Below, one piece after another: positions 1 to 11,500 of a stretch of DNA of 64,000 nucleotides. Position numbers and translations under genes: made by a program. Position 1 is the first letter of the stretch; every line of letters starts with the position of its first letter. This stretch comes from Aphelocoma coerulescens. Its lineage: Eukaryota; Chordata; Aves; Passeriformes; Corvidae. The stretch is from contig NC_091023.1 of assembly GCF_041296385.1 (NCBI RefSeq), positions 11,036,924-11,100,923 of the forward strand. The letters run 5' to 3'. Under the pieces are notes generated by a model. That model worked only from the letters and a program-made list of their open reading frames with translations, had not been told where the DNA came from and searched no databases.

Positions 1-2180
1 GTTCAATGCTAGAAGAAACTATAAATTATGTAATCAAGCAAGAATTTAAATATCTTAACTTGTACTAACATAAGCCAACCACAAATACTCAGCACTGGTA
101 ATTAATCCAGATCTAGATCTTTGGAGAGAAGGTAGGGACAAAGTATCTACCAGTTTTTTCTTTGGAGAGAAGGTAGGGACAAAGTATCTACCAGTTTTTT
201 CTTTTCAAATAAGGTCTTCTTAAAAGCATGTCCAAAGCAGGAAACATTTGTTGTAGGTCCAGAGAAACAAAGCTGGCAATAGTGACGTTAGCAAAAGAAT
301 ATATATTTATGTGAAACTACATTTCTTTTAGGAGGTCTCTCCATGGGGTAAGAAGAATGTCACAGTACAGAAATTTTAACTGCATTTATAAATCACTATG
401 TGAAGTTTATATGTGATTATGTCTCACAAATCCATGTATTTTTTTCTATTAGGTGGATTTTGTTTAAGTTCTCATTCAGTAGAAACAAACAAAACAAGAC
501 TTCCATAATTAAACTACTTTTAAAGTACTACCTGATTATATTAGCAGGAAACTATGTATTCTGATCTCAGTGGTAAACTGCTGCTAAACTGTACCATTGT
601 TAATTGAAGTAATTTAATGAAAAGTTTAGCAATTAGACAAATATCCTCCTAAGAGGAAAAAATCCACTTATAATATTGGTGTAGAGGAAAAAGCTCTTTG
701 AGGTAGTTTAACCTTTTAAAGTAGACAGCATGGCAAAATCAGACAATGTTGCCTGAAATAAGGAGGGTAGCAATTACATAATCTCTCTATAACAAGTTAT
801 CTTTGCTTGGTATGTCCAGCCTATCAGAGATAGATATAATTTCTTCTAAGATCCTCTGGAAAAAAGAGCAAAAAGTTAAAGTTCAACTGGTCAAGCAAGC
901 CATAATTAATTTTTATATTATTATATGAAATAATAATTTCCTCTGAGAAAATAAGCTTTTTTTTAGGATATTAAATACTAAATAGTTAAATTAAGTGACT
1001 GTGGTCAATATGTTTTGCATTAAAATTAATCCCTTCCTATATCAAACAAGGATACCACTGATTATCTGCCCAGTGAACCTGCTTTGGTTAAGAATGTGTT
1101 CAGGTTCTCACCTTGTAAGGTTGCTCACTTGCACACTGGGATTAGGTTGTGTATTTTGCTCACTGCCTTGTGGAAACTGATAGACCAGTGCTCAGTATGA
1201 CTGAAGTGAGCCCAATAACCTCTGACCATATTCCTAAATTTCACAACTGCAATGACACTGCTGTGCCACTCCTGCTGCTCTCAGGCATTCTGCATCACCT
1301 CAGGCAGGATGCAAAGCCTCTGGCCACCGCCTCTATGGGAAGGAGATTCAGGTTCCTGGCAGCAGCAGCCTGGGTTCATCAGCTGGAGCTGAAGGTCTGT
1401 GTCCTTGAGGGAATCCCAGCAGACTCCATGAGAGCCCTCAGCTGGTCTTTAGGTTGTGTGCAGCACAAGTAGTGCTGGAGACCTTTTACCTGAGATAAAA
1501 CTGATCTTTTCTAAAGCCCTTCTTTGCTCACTGAGACCAAGGAACAGCATTCAAATAGAATAAGTAAAGATGTGCTCTTCTGAGTCCTTCATCAAGTAAA
1601 AAACTAATAAATTCAATTTCATGTAGATAGTTTGTAAAGCAACATAATTCCTATTTCTTCATGCACACTGTTAAACAAAAGCTGATCTTAATTGCATTAT
1701 AACCCACAATAATGAGATTTAAATTTAATTTCAAGTGCAAAATAATTCTGTTTGAGTTCTTCAGCAGCTTTTCCTCATCTAATATGGAAAGAATTTTTTC
1801 TCTTTAATTGTGTCTCTCTGCCTTCAGGAAGATTGAGCAGCCTTTTAAACATCTTCTCTTTCCAACCTGTCACTTAATTAGTTACGGTTTGGAATACTTT
1901 TCTCTTTGGCTTACTTTTCTCTCTTGTGAGTTGCAGATTATGAACATTAAAAAATACAGAAAGCCAGCAAAATCTGAAAGCCAAATGTGGGGAAACCTCT
2001 ATAGTAATCTTTATTAATGTGCTCTGTATAGAAATCTGTATTTTTAGTTTGTATGTTTGCTTTTAAAAGAAAGGTGGAAATTACAGACTTTTTAGTTTAA
2101 CGTACTGTTGTCAGCCCCACACCCCACCCATATAACTCTCAAGGAACTTTTCTCCAGAGGAGATGGCAGTGAGTACTTAC
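1..2180 (-). other. SPHKAP: SPHKAP intron 3, partial
   Basis: The intron begins at the donor GTAAGT (2180-2175) and continues past base 1. It is AT-rich and holds no recognisable exon. It contains the 41-bp tandem duplication near its left end. The stretch 1150-1470 is richer in GC and carries a 107-codon open frame on the plus strand with no recognisable similarity, which I do not call a gene. Confidence 0.8.
118..204. repeat. Exact 41-bp tandem duplication, two copies
   Basis: Bases from 118 are repeated with an offset of 41 without a mismatch (unit copies about 120-160 and 161-201). Each copy contains GGAGAGAAGGTAGGGACAAA and ends in a short T run. Perfect identity points to a recent event or an assembly duplication. 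It lies in intron 3 of SPHKAP and has no evident function. Confidence 0.95.
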
Positions 2181-2291
2181 TGAGGCACAGTTGCTTTCTG
2201 ACTTGTCTTCTAGAAAGCCAATTTGGCATGGTGTCCTCTGATTCTGCAGCCAGTAGTCTGTTGATTCTAGCAGACTGTTACTACAGAGAAT
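2181..2291 (-). CDS. SPHKAP: SPHKAP coding exon 3 (111 nt, 37 codons)
   Basis: This is the most diagnostic exon. The acceptor is TTTTTTAACAG|ATT and the donor is TCA|GTAAGT, both strong. The exon starts and ends in phase 0 and encodes ILCSNSLLESTDYWLQNQR, then TPCQIGFLEDK, then SESNCAS. Human SPHKAP (from memory) reads VLRSNSLLESTDYWLQNQR, then MPCQIGFVEDK, then SENCAS, so it is nearly identical apart from one extra serine here. SPHKAP binds the RI regulatory subunits of protein kinase A through amphipathic helices, interacts with sphingosine kinase 1, and is known mainly from neurons and heart. Those binding helices lie in later exons, beyond the left edge. The next expected residues (a V-C-F-V-N-L-D-like start) were not found on the minus strand of 1-2174, so intron 3 runs out of the window. 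Confidence 0.96.
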
Positions 2292-3322
2292 CTGTTAAAA
2301 AAGTTAAAAATAGTTAAAATCATTGCAAATTTTTCTGACCCCTATTGTGCTTTGGGGGCCTGAACCCTATTGTCGTAACTCAACAGAAATTTTGCTGACA
2401 AAATTTGGGGGTGTGGGGGGGAGCAAGATGGACAAGATGGTTTCATTTGGACCCGTCCAGTTACTGCACCTTAAGTCAAATCACTTATATATCCCCTAAA
2501 GTATTAGCCTGTTTTCTTTCAGAACTGAGAGTCCTTGGAGATAGATGCTTGATGCTTGAAGGAAATGCCTAAACTTAATATTTTTACTGGAAAATATTGC
2601 TATGAGTTTTGTTCTGTGTTAAATTGATAAACAGAGATGTTGGGAAAACTAATTATTCAATTACATCAGAGTACACAAACTTGCAGCCTTTATGACTGAC
2701 TGTATATCTCTCCACAGTAGATCAGTACTATTCATTCTGCCAGCAGCCTCATTTCTGGGACTTCTAAGGCTCCAAACTCCTTCTTCTTAAACAAGCCTTT
2801 CTGTTTTCTGAGAAACTGAAGTACTTTGGACTTTTTGTAGTGAGTCCTTAGGTCACTCAGCACCCCGAGACCAAGACTTTGGGTTTAATCTCTGTGTTGA
2901 CTCAGCCCTACGGCTTGTGCCACAGCCTCTGCTCAAACAAACCCAGAATGGGGCTACAGATAGCTGGAGACTTTAAAGAGGCAAAGCCAGTTTGCAAATC
3001 TGATGCTTAGATTAAACTGAATTCTTTACTTTCTGCCTCTGTACTAATATTCTACCATGAAAAAGAGGGACCATCAGGATCTTTAAAACATCTAGGGAAC
3101 AGCAGGAAAAATATTGCTGCACCATTGATGCTACTTCCAGAATGTTTTCTATGGCTTATCATGTTCCCTAGGCAGCAATGTTAAGAAGTATGTTTGTAAA
3201 ACAAATGTATATTTTACTTGTACTTCCGGCAAGTCTTGTATTCCATGGAAATAGACTGTACTCTAGTTTTTAGACTTTTATTTTAATAATGATATTTAAA
3301 AATATAAATTTGTTGCTATACC

Positions 3323-3345
3323 GGGGGGGGGGGGGGGGGGGGGGG
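3323..3345. repeat. G homopolymer, 23 bases
   Basis: An uninterrupted run of 23 G sits in AT-rich intron sequence (preceded by TGTTGCTATACC and followed by AATCTATC). A run this long can form G-quadruplex structures on the plus strand and is usually length-polymorphic or an assembly error. It is transcribed as poly-C in SPHKAP pre-mRNA. Confidence 0.98.
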
Positions 3346-4281
3346 AATCTATCTACGGTACTTTCCTTCACCTGACTGCATGTTTTGTATTGACACACAT
3401 TTGTCCTACTTCAACAACACTTGATCTCTAAGCCTAGATCCCTTCCTTAGGAAGAGAAGTGAGAATAACTTGTGAGGCCTTCTCACTTCTCAGGGAAGAT
3501 TAATGACTGTGGAAAGCTGATCTGGCCAGGTGACACAGTTTTCTAACACTTGGGAGCACCCAGAAGCAAGCTTATTACCACCCACAGACTAACACCCACT
3601 GTAATTTTTATATTTCTGGTAAAAAGTCAGTTACACAGTTAATATTTCACTCCCTGTATCATACTTATATTGATTTCTGAATAAAAGTCAGCAGCAGAGG
3701 GATGAGGAGGTAGTAGGGAACAAGCCCCTGAGCTTGGCCTGCTTCAGTGCCCTTTTTTTGGTGCCCTCCACAGAGATTTTCCACCTTTGTTGTTGTTTCT
3801 CAATACAACAGCCCTGCTAGGGGTTTTCTTCCAAAGAGCTTTATAATACAAATTTATGGTTCACAAAATACTCAGAGAAAGTATTGTGACCAAAGACTTT
3901 GTTCTGAGTATGCCAAAGGCTCTTGAATGCTTCTCATGAACACCAGCCTCTTCTTGGGGGCTGGTGGCTAATCTTGTTTACCAGTGCAATGACTCTGAAC
4001 TCAATAAATTTTATAGCCTTCTGTCTCAGTGCAAAAAGATTCCTGCCATCAGAACTAACTCTGAGACTAGATGGGGAAAATAATATACTCCACATCCCAA
4101 AGAAACAATTTCCTGTTAGTGTAATAAACTGTTGTGTGGGTTTGGTTTTTGTTAAGGAAATCTTTAAGCATTATGAACTGGTTGGTAAAATCTAGAATTG
4201 GGCTTTCTTTTCCTCTTTCTGAAAAACTAACATCCTCTAAGGCTTTATGAAGATATACAGAATTGAATATATACAAAAACG

Positions 4282-4310
4282 CACACATACACACATATAT
4301 ATATATATAT
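4282..4310. repeat. Compound (AC)n/(AT)n microsatellite
   Basis: Alternating purine-pyrimidine tract: CACACATACACAC followed by eight AT units (4295-4310). Intronic, low complexity. Confidence 0.9.
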
Positions 4311-7300
4311 GAGATTTAAGACTTAATCGGATTCTAGATATTCTCATCCTCAAGGGCTGAAGTTCTAATTACCTGTTAAAACATAATTTTGCAGACACAG
4401 GAAACAGTTCTCTTTAGCTCAAACAGCTTTTGCTGTAACAAGCAATCTTGTTCCATTTCCTTAAAATCACAGTGAATTCGTCTTCAGCTTTAATCACTTT
4501 AGATCTTTCTCTCCCAAAACTCAGACAGTTTCTGAGAAACTGTGATAGACAGAAATTTATCATGTAGAAACAAGCTGCAGATATCCTTGGTGCTGCTTTT
4601 TTTTGTCTCAGAAGAACTTGGCGTGCATTTCAGAACAGCTCGATCACAGCAGATCTATCTTGTACATGACAAACCCATGAAATGAGCTGGGCAGTCCACA
4701 CTTCTACTGCTTTGTCTCCTGTGGGATGTTAAATGACCCTTGGTAGCTTTATCTTTCTTTCAGAGGATGTTTTTATCAGGAAGGAAATACTAGTAAAGCA
4801 GCAGCAGAAGAAATAACTCTCCTGAAAAAATGTTTTGGTCAGGTCAGGTCATGGTTGCCAAGCCTGAGTCACTCCAGGGTGGTTTTTGAGTTCCAAGGCT
4901 TTATATTGCATTTAGTTTTTTGTATGCAGCTTTTCATAGTAGACTTTGAAGTCAAGGGTAGAAATTATTACATGGAAATTTTGGACAGCATGTGATTTTT
5001 AAGTAACCTCAAGCAGATGAACAACATTAACATTAGTAGGATTACCTTTTATCTGGGCCTAAGTAGTTCTGCACACACACTTGAGAACGCATCCAGAAAT
5101 GTGAAGAAGGGTGAATACGCATAGCATTTTTAATACTGGACGTTGGGGGGAATAATTTACAGCAATTTGGATTTGAAAAAACAGGTGAGAAAAACAAAAT
5201 CAGATATACTGGAGTCCACACAGCAGAAGCTGGCAGAGGTCAGCAATCTAAGGAACAGATCTTGCCTCAAAGTCATCTGGAAAGGCTCCAGAAATTACTC
5301 CAAAAAGAAAGTGCTGTGGGAATGGGGGAATGCAGGAATATGTGCCGGAGGCCTCCTTGCACATCATCTGGTTTTACACAGGTCTGAGTGGTGCTCAGGA
5401 GACGGAGGTGACATTTGAGTCACTGATGGCTGGAGTGAGGGGTAAACTTTGGATCAGTTTAAACTCCATCTCCTGAAACTAAAGTTCTTGCATTAGCACT
5501 ATTATAGACATCATATTGCTCAGAGCTCTCCCATTAGTACTTCTGTGGAGGAAGGATAATTTGGGCCACCCTGCAATGCTGATCACAGGTTGGGTTACAC
5601 ACATCTGCTGTGCAAAAATGTATCTGCAGAAGCCATGTGAACTTTTGGGCATATTTCCTTGGTAACAGGCAGTATTATTGTGGTCAAAGACACACATATG
5701 GTAAGAGTAAATGGAGTATTTCTTACAGCCTCTTGCTATTGTAAGGCAATTCTTCCTGTTAAATAGTATCATGTGTTTAGATAAAGTGGGAGTTTGCATA
5801 TGCATGAAAACTTAATGGGATATTCATGCTTTTAAAGGAATATACTGAAATCCTTATAACGAAATAATATATGACTGCAATGATCAAAAGTGTATAAGCT
5901 TGAAGGAGTTGATCTAAATTAAAATAGCTAGTTAATTAATCATAAGCAATGTGAGAACTGGTATTCTTCAGATCTGTATCTCTACCAGCATATTCCCATT
6001 GCCATTCTTGCATTTAAGCATTTTTTCAAAATATACTGCAGTGATCTGTACCACATGACAATAAAACTAATCCTCTTCTCTTTCAGCTGTCAGTCTGCGG
6101 TCCTGCACTTTTAAGGCAAACAGTATCATTTGCCAAAATTTCTTCCTCCTGTCTTGTACTTCTCTTCATTCTTATTTAATTAAGACAAGTGCAGGGCCAG
6201 TCCCACTGACACATCATTAGGATTTTTGCTATCAGCTGAAAACTGAAAAGCAACTGAAAGCAGAATTTGATTCATTGACCACACTCGTGTGACAGCTGCA
6301 CACACTATACTGCTGTATATCTGGTTTGGAGCAGGATCATCACACTCAGAAAATAATTCAGGATGAATCTGCATCATGCACTAAATGTGAAATCAGCAGT
6401 AATTCATGGTTCTAAAAAAAGTTTTCCACTCTCATCTAGAGACACAGCCGTCAGCATTACTCAGTGTGTTGTGAATCAATGAACTAAATCAGCCTCTAGC
6501 AGAGTGTGGATTAGAAAAGTCACTCTTTCCCAGAGGAAAATACTGCATATGAGTTTAGTGTAACAGCTTCCTGCTCCCTGATTTAGATCACAAGACATTA
6601 AAATACAGTAAATATCTATAACCGAGACAGCATTAAAAAGGCTCTGCTCCACAAACGAAACATCTGCGTCTTCGTGACTGAACATCTTAATTGCTTTGGT
6701 TAATTACCACTCTTCAAAAAAAGATAGGAAAGTGGGACATACAGAATAAAATAAGATATCCAGGGGTACATGTTCTGCATTCATTTAGGCTGGTCTGTGT
6801 AGTAACAGGCTACATCTCATATGGTTCCTGACAGGGGCCATTCATGCCAAATATAACTATTCAAACCTGCAAGTCAACTGTTTAAACTGTTCCCTTGCAG
6901 CAGAAACCCACAGCATTTCACTCCACCACCAATTACAATCTAACTTAAAAATCACCTAACAGAGGCTTAGAAGAGAACTCTTCATTCTTTTCCACACACA
7001 CACACAAAAGGTAAACACTTTCTCTGACAATGGTGTAAAGAAGCCCAAAAAATCCTGCTGTTTTTCAGAAGTGTTGTCAGAAGTGAATAACTTCTTTTAG
7101 TGTGCTGACAATCATAAAATTGACTCATGTTACAATAAACAGCTCAAATATATGGGATAGTACAGGTGAAGCAGCTCTCAACCATACAGGCTACCCTTTA
7201 AAATTAGAGCGTGATGCTTCGGAACATGAGCAAGCAGGAGCATTTGTAAAGGCAGTGGTGGCACTTAGTGCTGTGCCACTGTCCTTCACTCTTACATAAA

Positions 7301-8492
7301 CAACTCTGAGATTAAATGAAAATTTAAGATGTTTTCCCACACAGTAGATTTTCTGTCTATATGAGGATTCCAATTACAGTCAGCAGCATTTTTAAAAATC
7401 AAGTGTTATCTTGCAAATGAGCCCTTTGACCAAATGAAATATTGACACTTTATCTTTTAGCCATGTTGGGGTGAGAAGAAGCCTAGTCCCAGCACACACA
7501 TCTGTCTTATTGAGTTCTATTTTTACATCAATGATGTTATATCTAACAAAATTTCTGTGTGTGGTTTTCAGGATAAGGAAAATAAATCTTTAGCATCTAC
7601 ACGTTTTATCCTTCTCTCTTCTTACATAAATCTAACAAACAAAAAAATTCAAACCCAAACGGAAAATATTATTAAAAGTCAGAATTATGGGAAGACTGAA
7701 TGAACTGTGAAGATTTAAAACAAATGCTGTAGCATTTTTCAGCTCTAGAATTATGCCTGTGGGAGACAGTAGAGATCTGAGGTTTATTGCAAAGTGAGAG
7801 GTGAAAGGCAGCCAGTCCTCCTTAATAGTCTCTGGTAGTGCCCCCTTCCCTCAGACTGTACTGCCACAACAAGGTCCTAGGCAGGAGGAATAAAAGGTCT
7901 TCACCTTTGTATTATCAGTTGTACTGAAATTAGCTACAAGCACAAAATGACATCCGATCCCTCCTAATGACATACATACACACAGGTGTCACTTTTTTCC
8001 CCCCACATGCCCTAAATTAAATTAGTACATAGAAACCTAGTTTTAGGAAACAGTAACAGCAGTCTATACCACCTCCTGTTGTAAAAACCATTCCAGTCAA
8101 AGCTTTTTCATGAAGGACCCTCCATTGTACTGACCTGAGAAAAGCAAAGCTCTGTCTGGGTCCCAGAAACTTGCCATTAATTGAAGAGCAGTCCTGAAGG
8201 TATTCATGCTATGCACTGCTTTTATTTCATATAATGAAATATCAGATAATGAGGTAAATTAGAAATGTTCAATGGGAGTTTATCTCCCATATATGTATAA
8301 TGTATTTTCAGACAAGTATAGACCAGGCAGACAAAAACTGCAGTATACCATAACAGCCCTACTAAGTTATTTTTCTGTATCAAACCTTTTCTAAGTATCA
8401 CTTAAATTTTGTATTGCTCACTAAAGCTGAAAGCTAAAAAGCAAAGCTATATATATATTGGACTTTGAATATAACATAAACTTAAAAGTTAC

Positions 8493-8595
8493 CTTCTTAC
8501 ATGCTGTGACAGAGCTTCCCAAACTGCTTGCAGAACTGTCTGTGCTGCTGCCTTGGTGCTCTGGGACTTCATGCATCAGTGGAGATTCAAAGTTG
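8493..8595 (-). CDS. SPHKAP: SPHKAP coding exon 2 (103 nt)
   Basis: The exon follows a strong acceptor (TTTTTTGTTCTTCAG|C) and ends AAG|GTAACT. The first base completes the serine codon split from exon 1; 34 full codons follow. The peptide begins NFESPLMHEVPEHQG, continues through a Ser-rich stretch (SSTDSSASSLGSS) and ends VTACKK. Human SPHKAP at this place (from memory) has NLESSRMYDVLEPQQG, a Gly/Ser stretch, then ITACKK, so both ends align and the middle has diverged. The role is the N-terminal, probably disordered part of a cytoplasmic A-kinase anchoring protein; no domain lies here. An alternative donor eight bases upstream (CAT|GTAAGA, GT at 8500-8499) would shift the frame and is disfavoured. 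Confidence 0.95.
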
Positions 8596-11500
8596 CTGAA
8601 GAACAAAAAAGAAACAAGCCCCCAAAAACCTTTCCAGTGACTCAGCTACATAAATAACTCAAGTAATACCAAAACACAGGTCAGTAGAGAGATGTAACTC
8701 AGAACACAAGAAGCTGTCTATATCCTCCTTGCTGATGTTACCAGTCTATTTATTGCTAATTTTCCCTTTTTGGAAGACTGTCCTGAGCTACACACACTGT
8801 AGATATGAAATAGCAGACTGATGTTTTCTGAACATGAGAGGAAAGCATAAACTGCCTATAAACAGACTTATCTGTCCTGAATGCCACTGTAAAAAGTGGT
8901 ACTAGCTTGTTTTCATAAGCAGGCTGCTTGGAGCAGCAAATGAAATACTTGCTGCATTAATTCAGCTTGGCAAACAACAGAAATATTTGCTGTGTTTTTA
9001 CCTGCCAGGATGGTAGTAAAGGGGTAGTGACTGAAAAGTAAAAAACACAGCAGGAGAGGTAGTATTCTGTAATCCAGATGGAATAACTCGATACACTTTG
9101 GGTTTGGAGCAAAGGTAAGTCGTGCAGATATTCTGTTTTGTGAGTCAGTGGTATACAACAAGTATGTTTACTTTGGGACTGGGCAGATGTGAAGTACAAA
9201 ACCATAAAAACAAGTTCCCCCAGCCAAATTATTTGCACACACGGCAAGACCGAGCCCTCATACTTTTCTTTTGGAATAGTTCAGGCCAGTCTTCTAAGAT
9301 CTTCCATTGTATAATAATCACATTGGTTCTCCTTCTGGTCATGACATGACCACAGTTAAAGGCCACACATGCTAAAGGACTATTTATCCAGAAACATACT
9401 GGGAAAAAGCATCCTACATGATTATGTTCTGCTTCTCAGATTTAGAATGCTTTTAATTATTGCAAGTCACCTATGAGAATATGTGGAACATGTTGTGATG
9501 GCCCATAAAGAGTGACCAGGTTACCATGGCTGGAGTAATGATCTCTCATCGGTTCCAATGGGGTAACAGACCATGTGCAACTTCCCGTTATGCTCAAACC
9601 TAAAATGCATTTTCCTCAGTCCCCTTCACTGGAATGTAAATCAGTATGAGGATGCCACTTTCACTTTTTTTCCCCAAAATCCACAGTCAGGCATGACTAA
9701 GGCTACCTTTTCCTCAAAGATTCATGCACGTACATTTCACTTGATGCTGCTTAGGACTAGCTATGAATATATGCATTCCCAATGGTAAAGAACTTTGTCA
9801 AAGAGAATTCTGCTGATGTGTGTGGTGCTATTCCATAATAATTTTTAAAAAGTATCTGGATGTGTCAGAATTAGAAGAGTGAATAAAAAATATAAAACTA
9901 ATTTAGCACTTATTAGCTAGCTGGGGGGAAGCATCATGAATCACATGGGATGACTGAATACAGATGCACAAGTGAGACCAGAGGGTTAACTGACTTCACT
10001 TGAAAAGTATGTAATACTCTGGAAGATATCAGCATCATTTGTACTTAGAAAAAAGACTTTTGCCTTTGTACAAAATTCTGCTTCCCTGCTCAGATGATAT
10101 AGATACACAGTAACATTTCTGGGCAGTAACTTCTCAGGCATTTCCCAAAGCAAGATAGCATTTTATAGGCCTTATACCACGTTCTTTAATAGAATGAGGG
10201 AAATTAAACACATGAAGTCAATTCTGGCTTTCTATCTTCATTTAAAGTAGGAACCTTGTATTCAGATGGTCAAATCTTTACATAAGTATCCTCCTTGATA
10301 AGTCCACATTGAGATGCAGCCTCTGTACAAAGTAAAGCCCACTACTCCCCACAGAAGCTGCGCTCTGCCTCTTTTTATAAGATGCATCATTTCTGCCATC
10401 TAATAGAAAATTACAGACCAGGGCTGACCTGCAGGTTGAAGTATAAGGCCTGTTGTTTTCTCCTGCTCTTCACTGAGAGGAAGACCGAGTGGCTCTGCCA
10501 CTGCTTCACCCTACAAGGAGCTGATGGGCTGCTAATGACTATTTGCTCTCAGTTCCACTGTGGGCAGGGAACTGAACTTCAGTGCATCAGGTGTTGCTGA
10601 GTCTAACAGGAACAAAGATAACAAGTTGGCTACCTGAAGGCCTTCTTTGGAACTTAATTAAACAGTACAAGTAGAATAGCACATTGAAGCATAGCTGGAA
10701 AATGTAGTTAGAGTCACATTCTGGAGTATCAACAAACCCGTGCTATCTCTGGACAGTATTTCAGCAAGGGGTAGCACATGACATGTCCCATACAGAAGTA
10801 AAGCTCTCTTCCAAGTCATGCGGAAAGTGAAATGATCTGTAAAAGCTTCTTAATCCTTTAAAATCTGTGTTCTTTCCAAAATAAGCCTACTTTTCATTTG
10901 TAAATATAGAAAACCTTGTTAAAAGTACATGACGACTGAAAGAAATGTAGAATGCCATTAAATGTTTTAAATGAGACAAGGCTCCCACTTAGACTGAAGT
11001 TCAGAAAGGAAACCCAACTGCCTTTGGTGTTCCCAAAATTTGGTAAACCTAAATCCTCTTATCACCTATCCCAGTCCTCAGAGTTGTATTTCACATCCAG
11101 CTGATTACTTGAAGCACAGGAAAAATCAGCAACTGTGTTTCACAGGACAAGGGACAATGCATTTACAAGTATCTCTAACACTTTAGAGCTTTTCAGTCTT
11201 AGGTTTACATTTCCTGTTCTGTAACTGCAGAGCAGAACCCCTATTCTCCTGCTGCACTGCAGTTCAACTCCTGAATTGTGCCAGGGACAGGAACTCTGGG
11301 CTCCCACCGCTTGCAAACAGCTTCAACCAGTCAGGGTTCAGTCACTGAAAAGCAGAAAAATGTACAAAGAAGTGTTAAAATAGGAGAGCTACATTCAGTT
11401 TCAGACTCCACAGCCTTTTCCTTATTGAGTTCATGGGTACACAATTTCTAAAAGAAGCACAGAGAAACCCCCCTGGCCACTCTTGCTGGTCAGTCAGGTA

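Larger units (their letters stand above)
2292..8492 (-). other. SPHKAP: SPHKAP intron 2 (6,201 bp)
   Basis: Bounded by donor GTAACT (from 8492) and acceptor AACAG (ending 2292). It is AT-rich with no recognisable exon. It holds the G homopolymer at 3323-3345, an AC/AT microsatellite at about 4282-4310, and otherwise apparently unique sequence. No CR1 or LTR was recognised in it. Confidence 0.85.

Noticed and set aside
1149..1472. A 107-codon plus-strand frame in a GC-richer patch
   Set aside because: Antisense within SPHKAP intron 3, with no recognisable family and no splice context.
9002..9030. A 29-nt microexon between good splice sites on the minus strand
   Set aside because: Inserting 29 nt between SPHKAP exons 1 and 2 would break the frame, whereas direct joining reproduces the expected protein. 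Similar look-alikes occur elsewhere in the intron.
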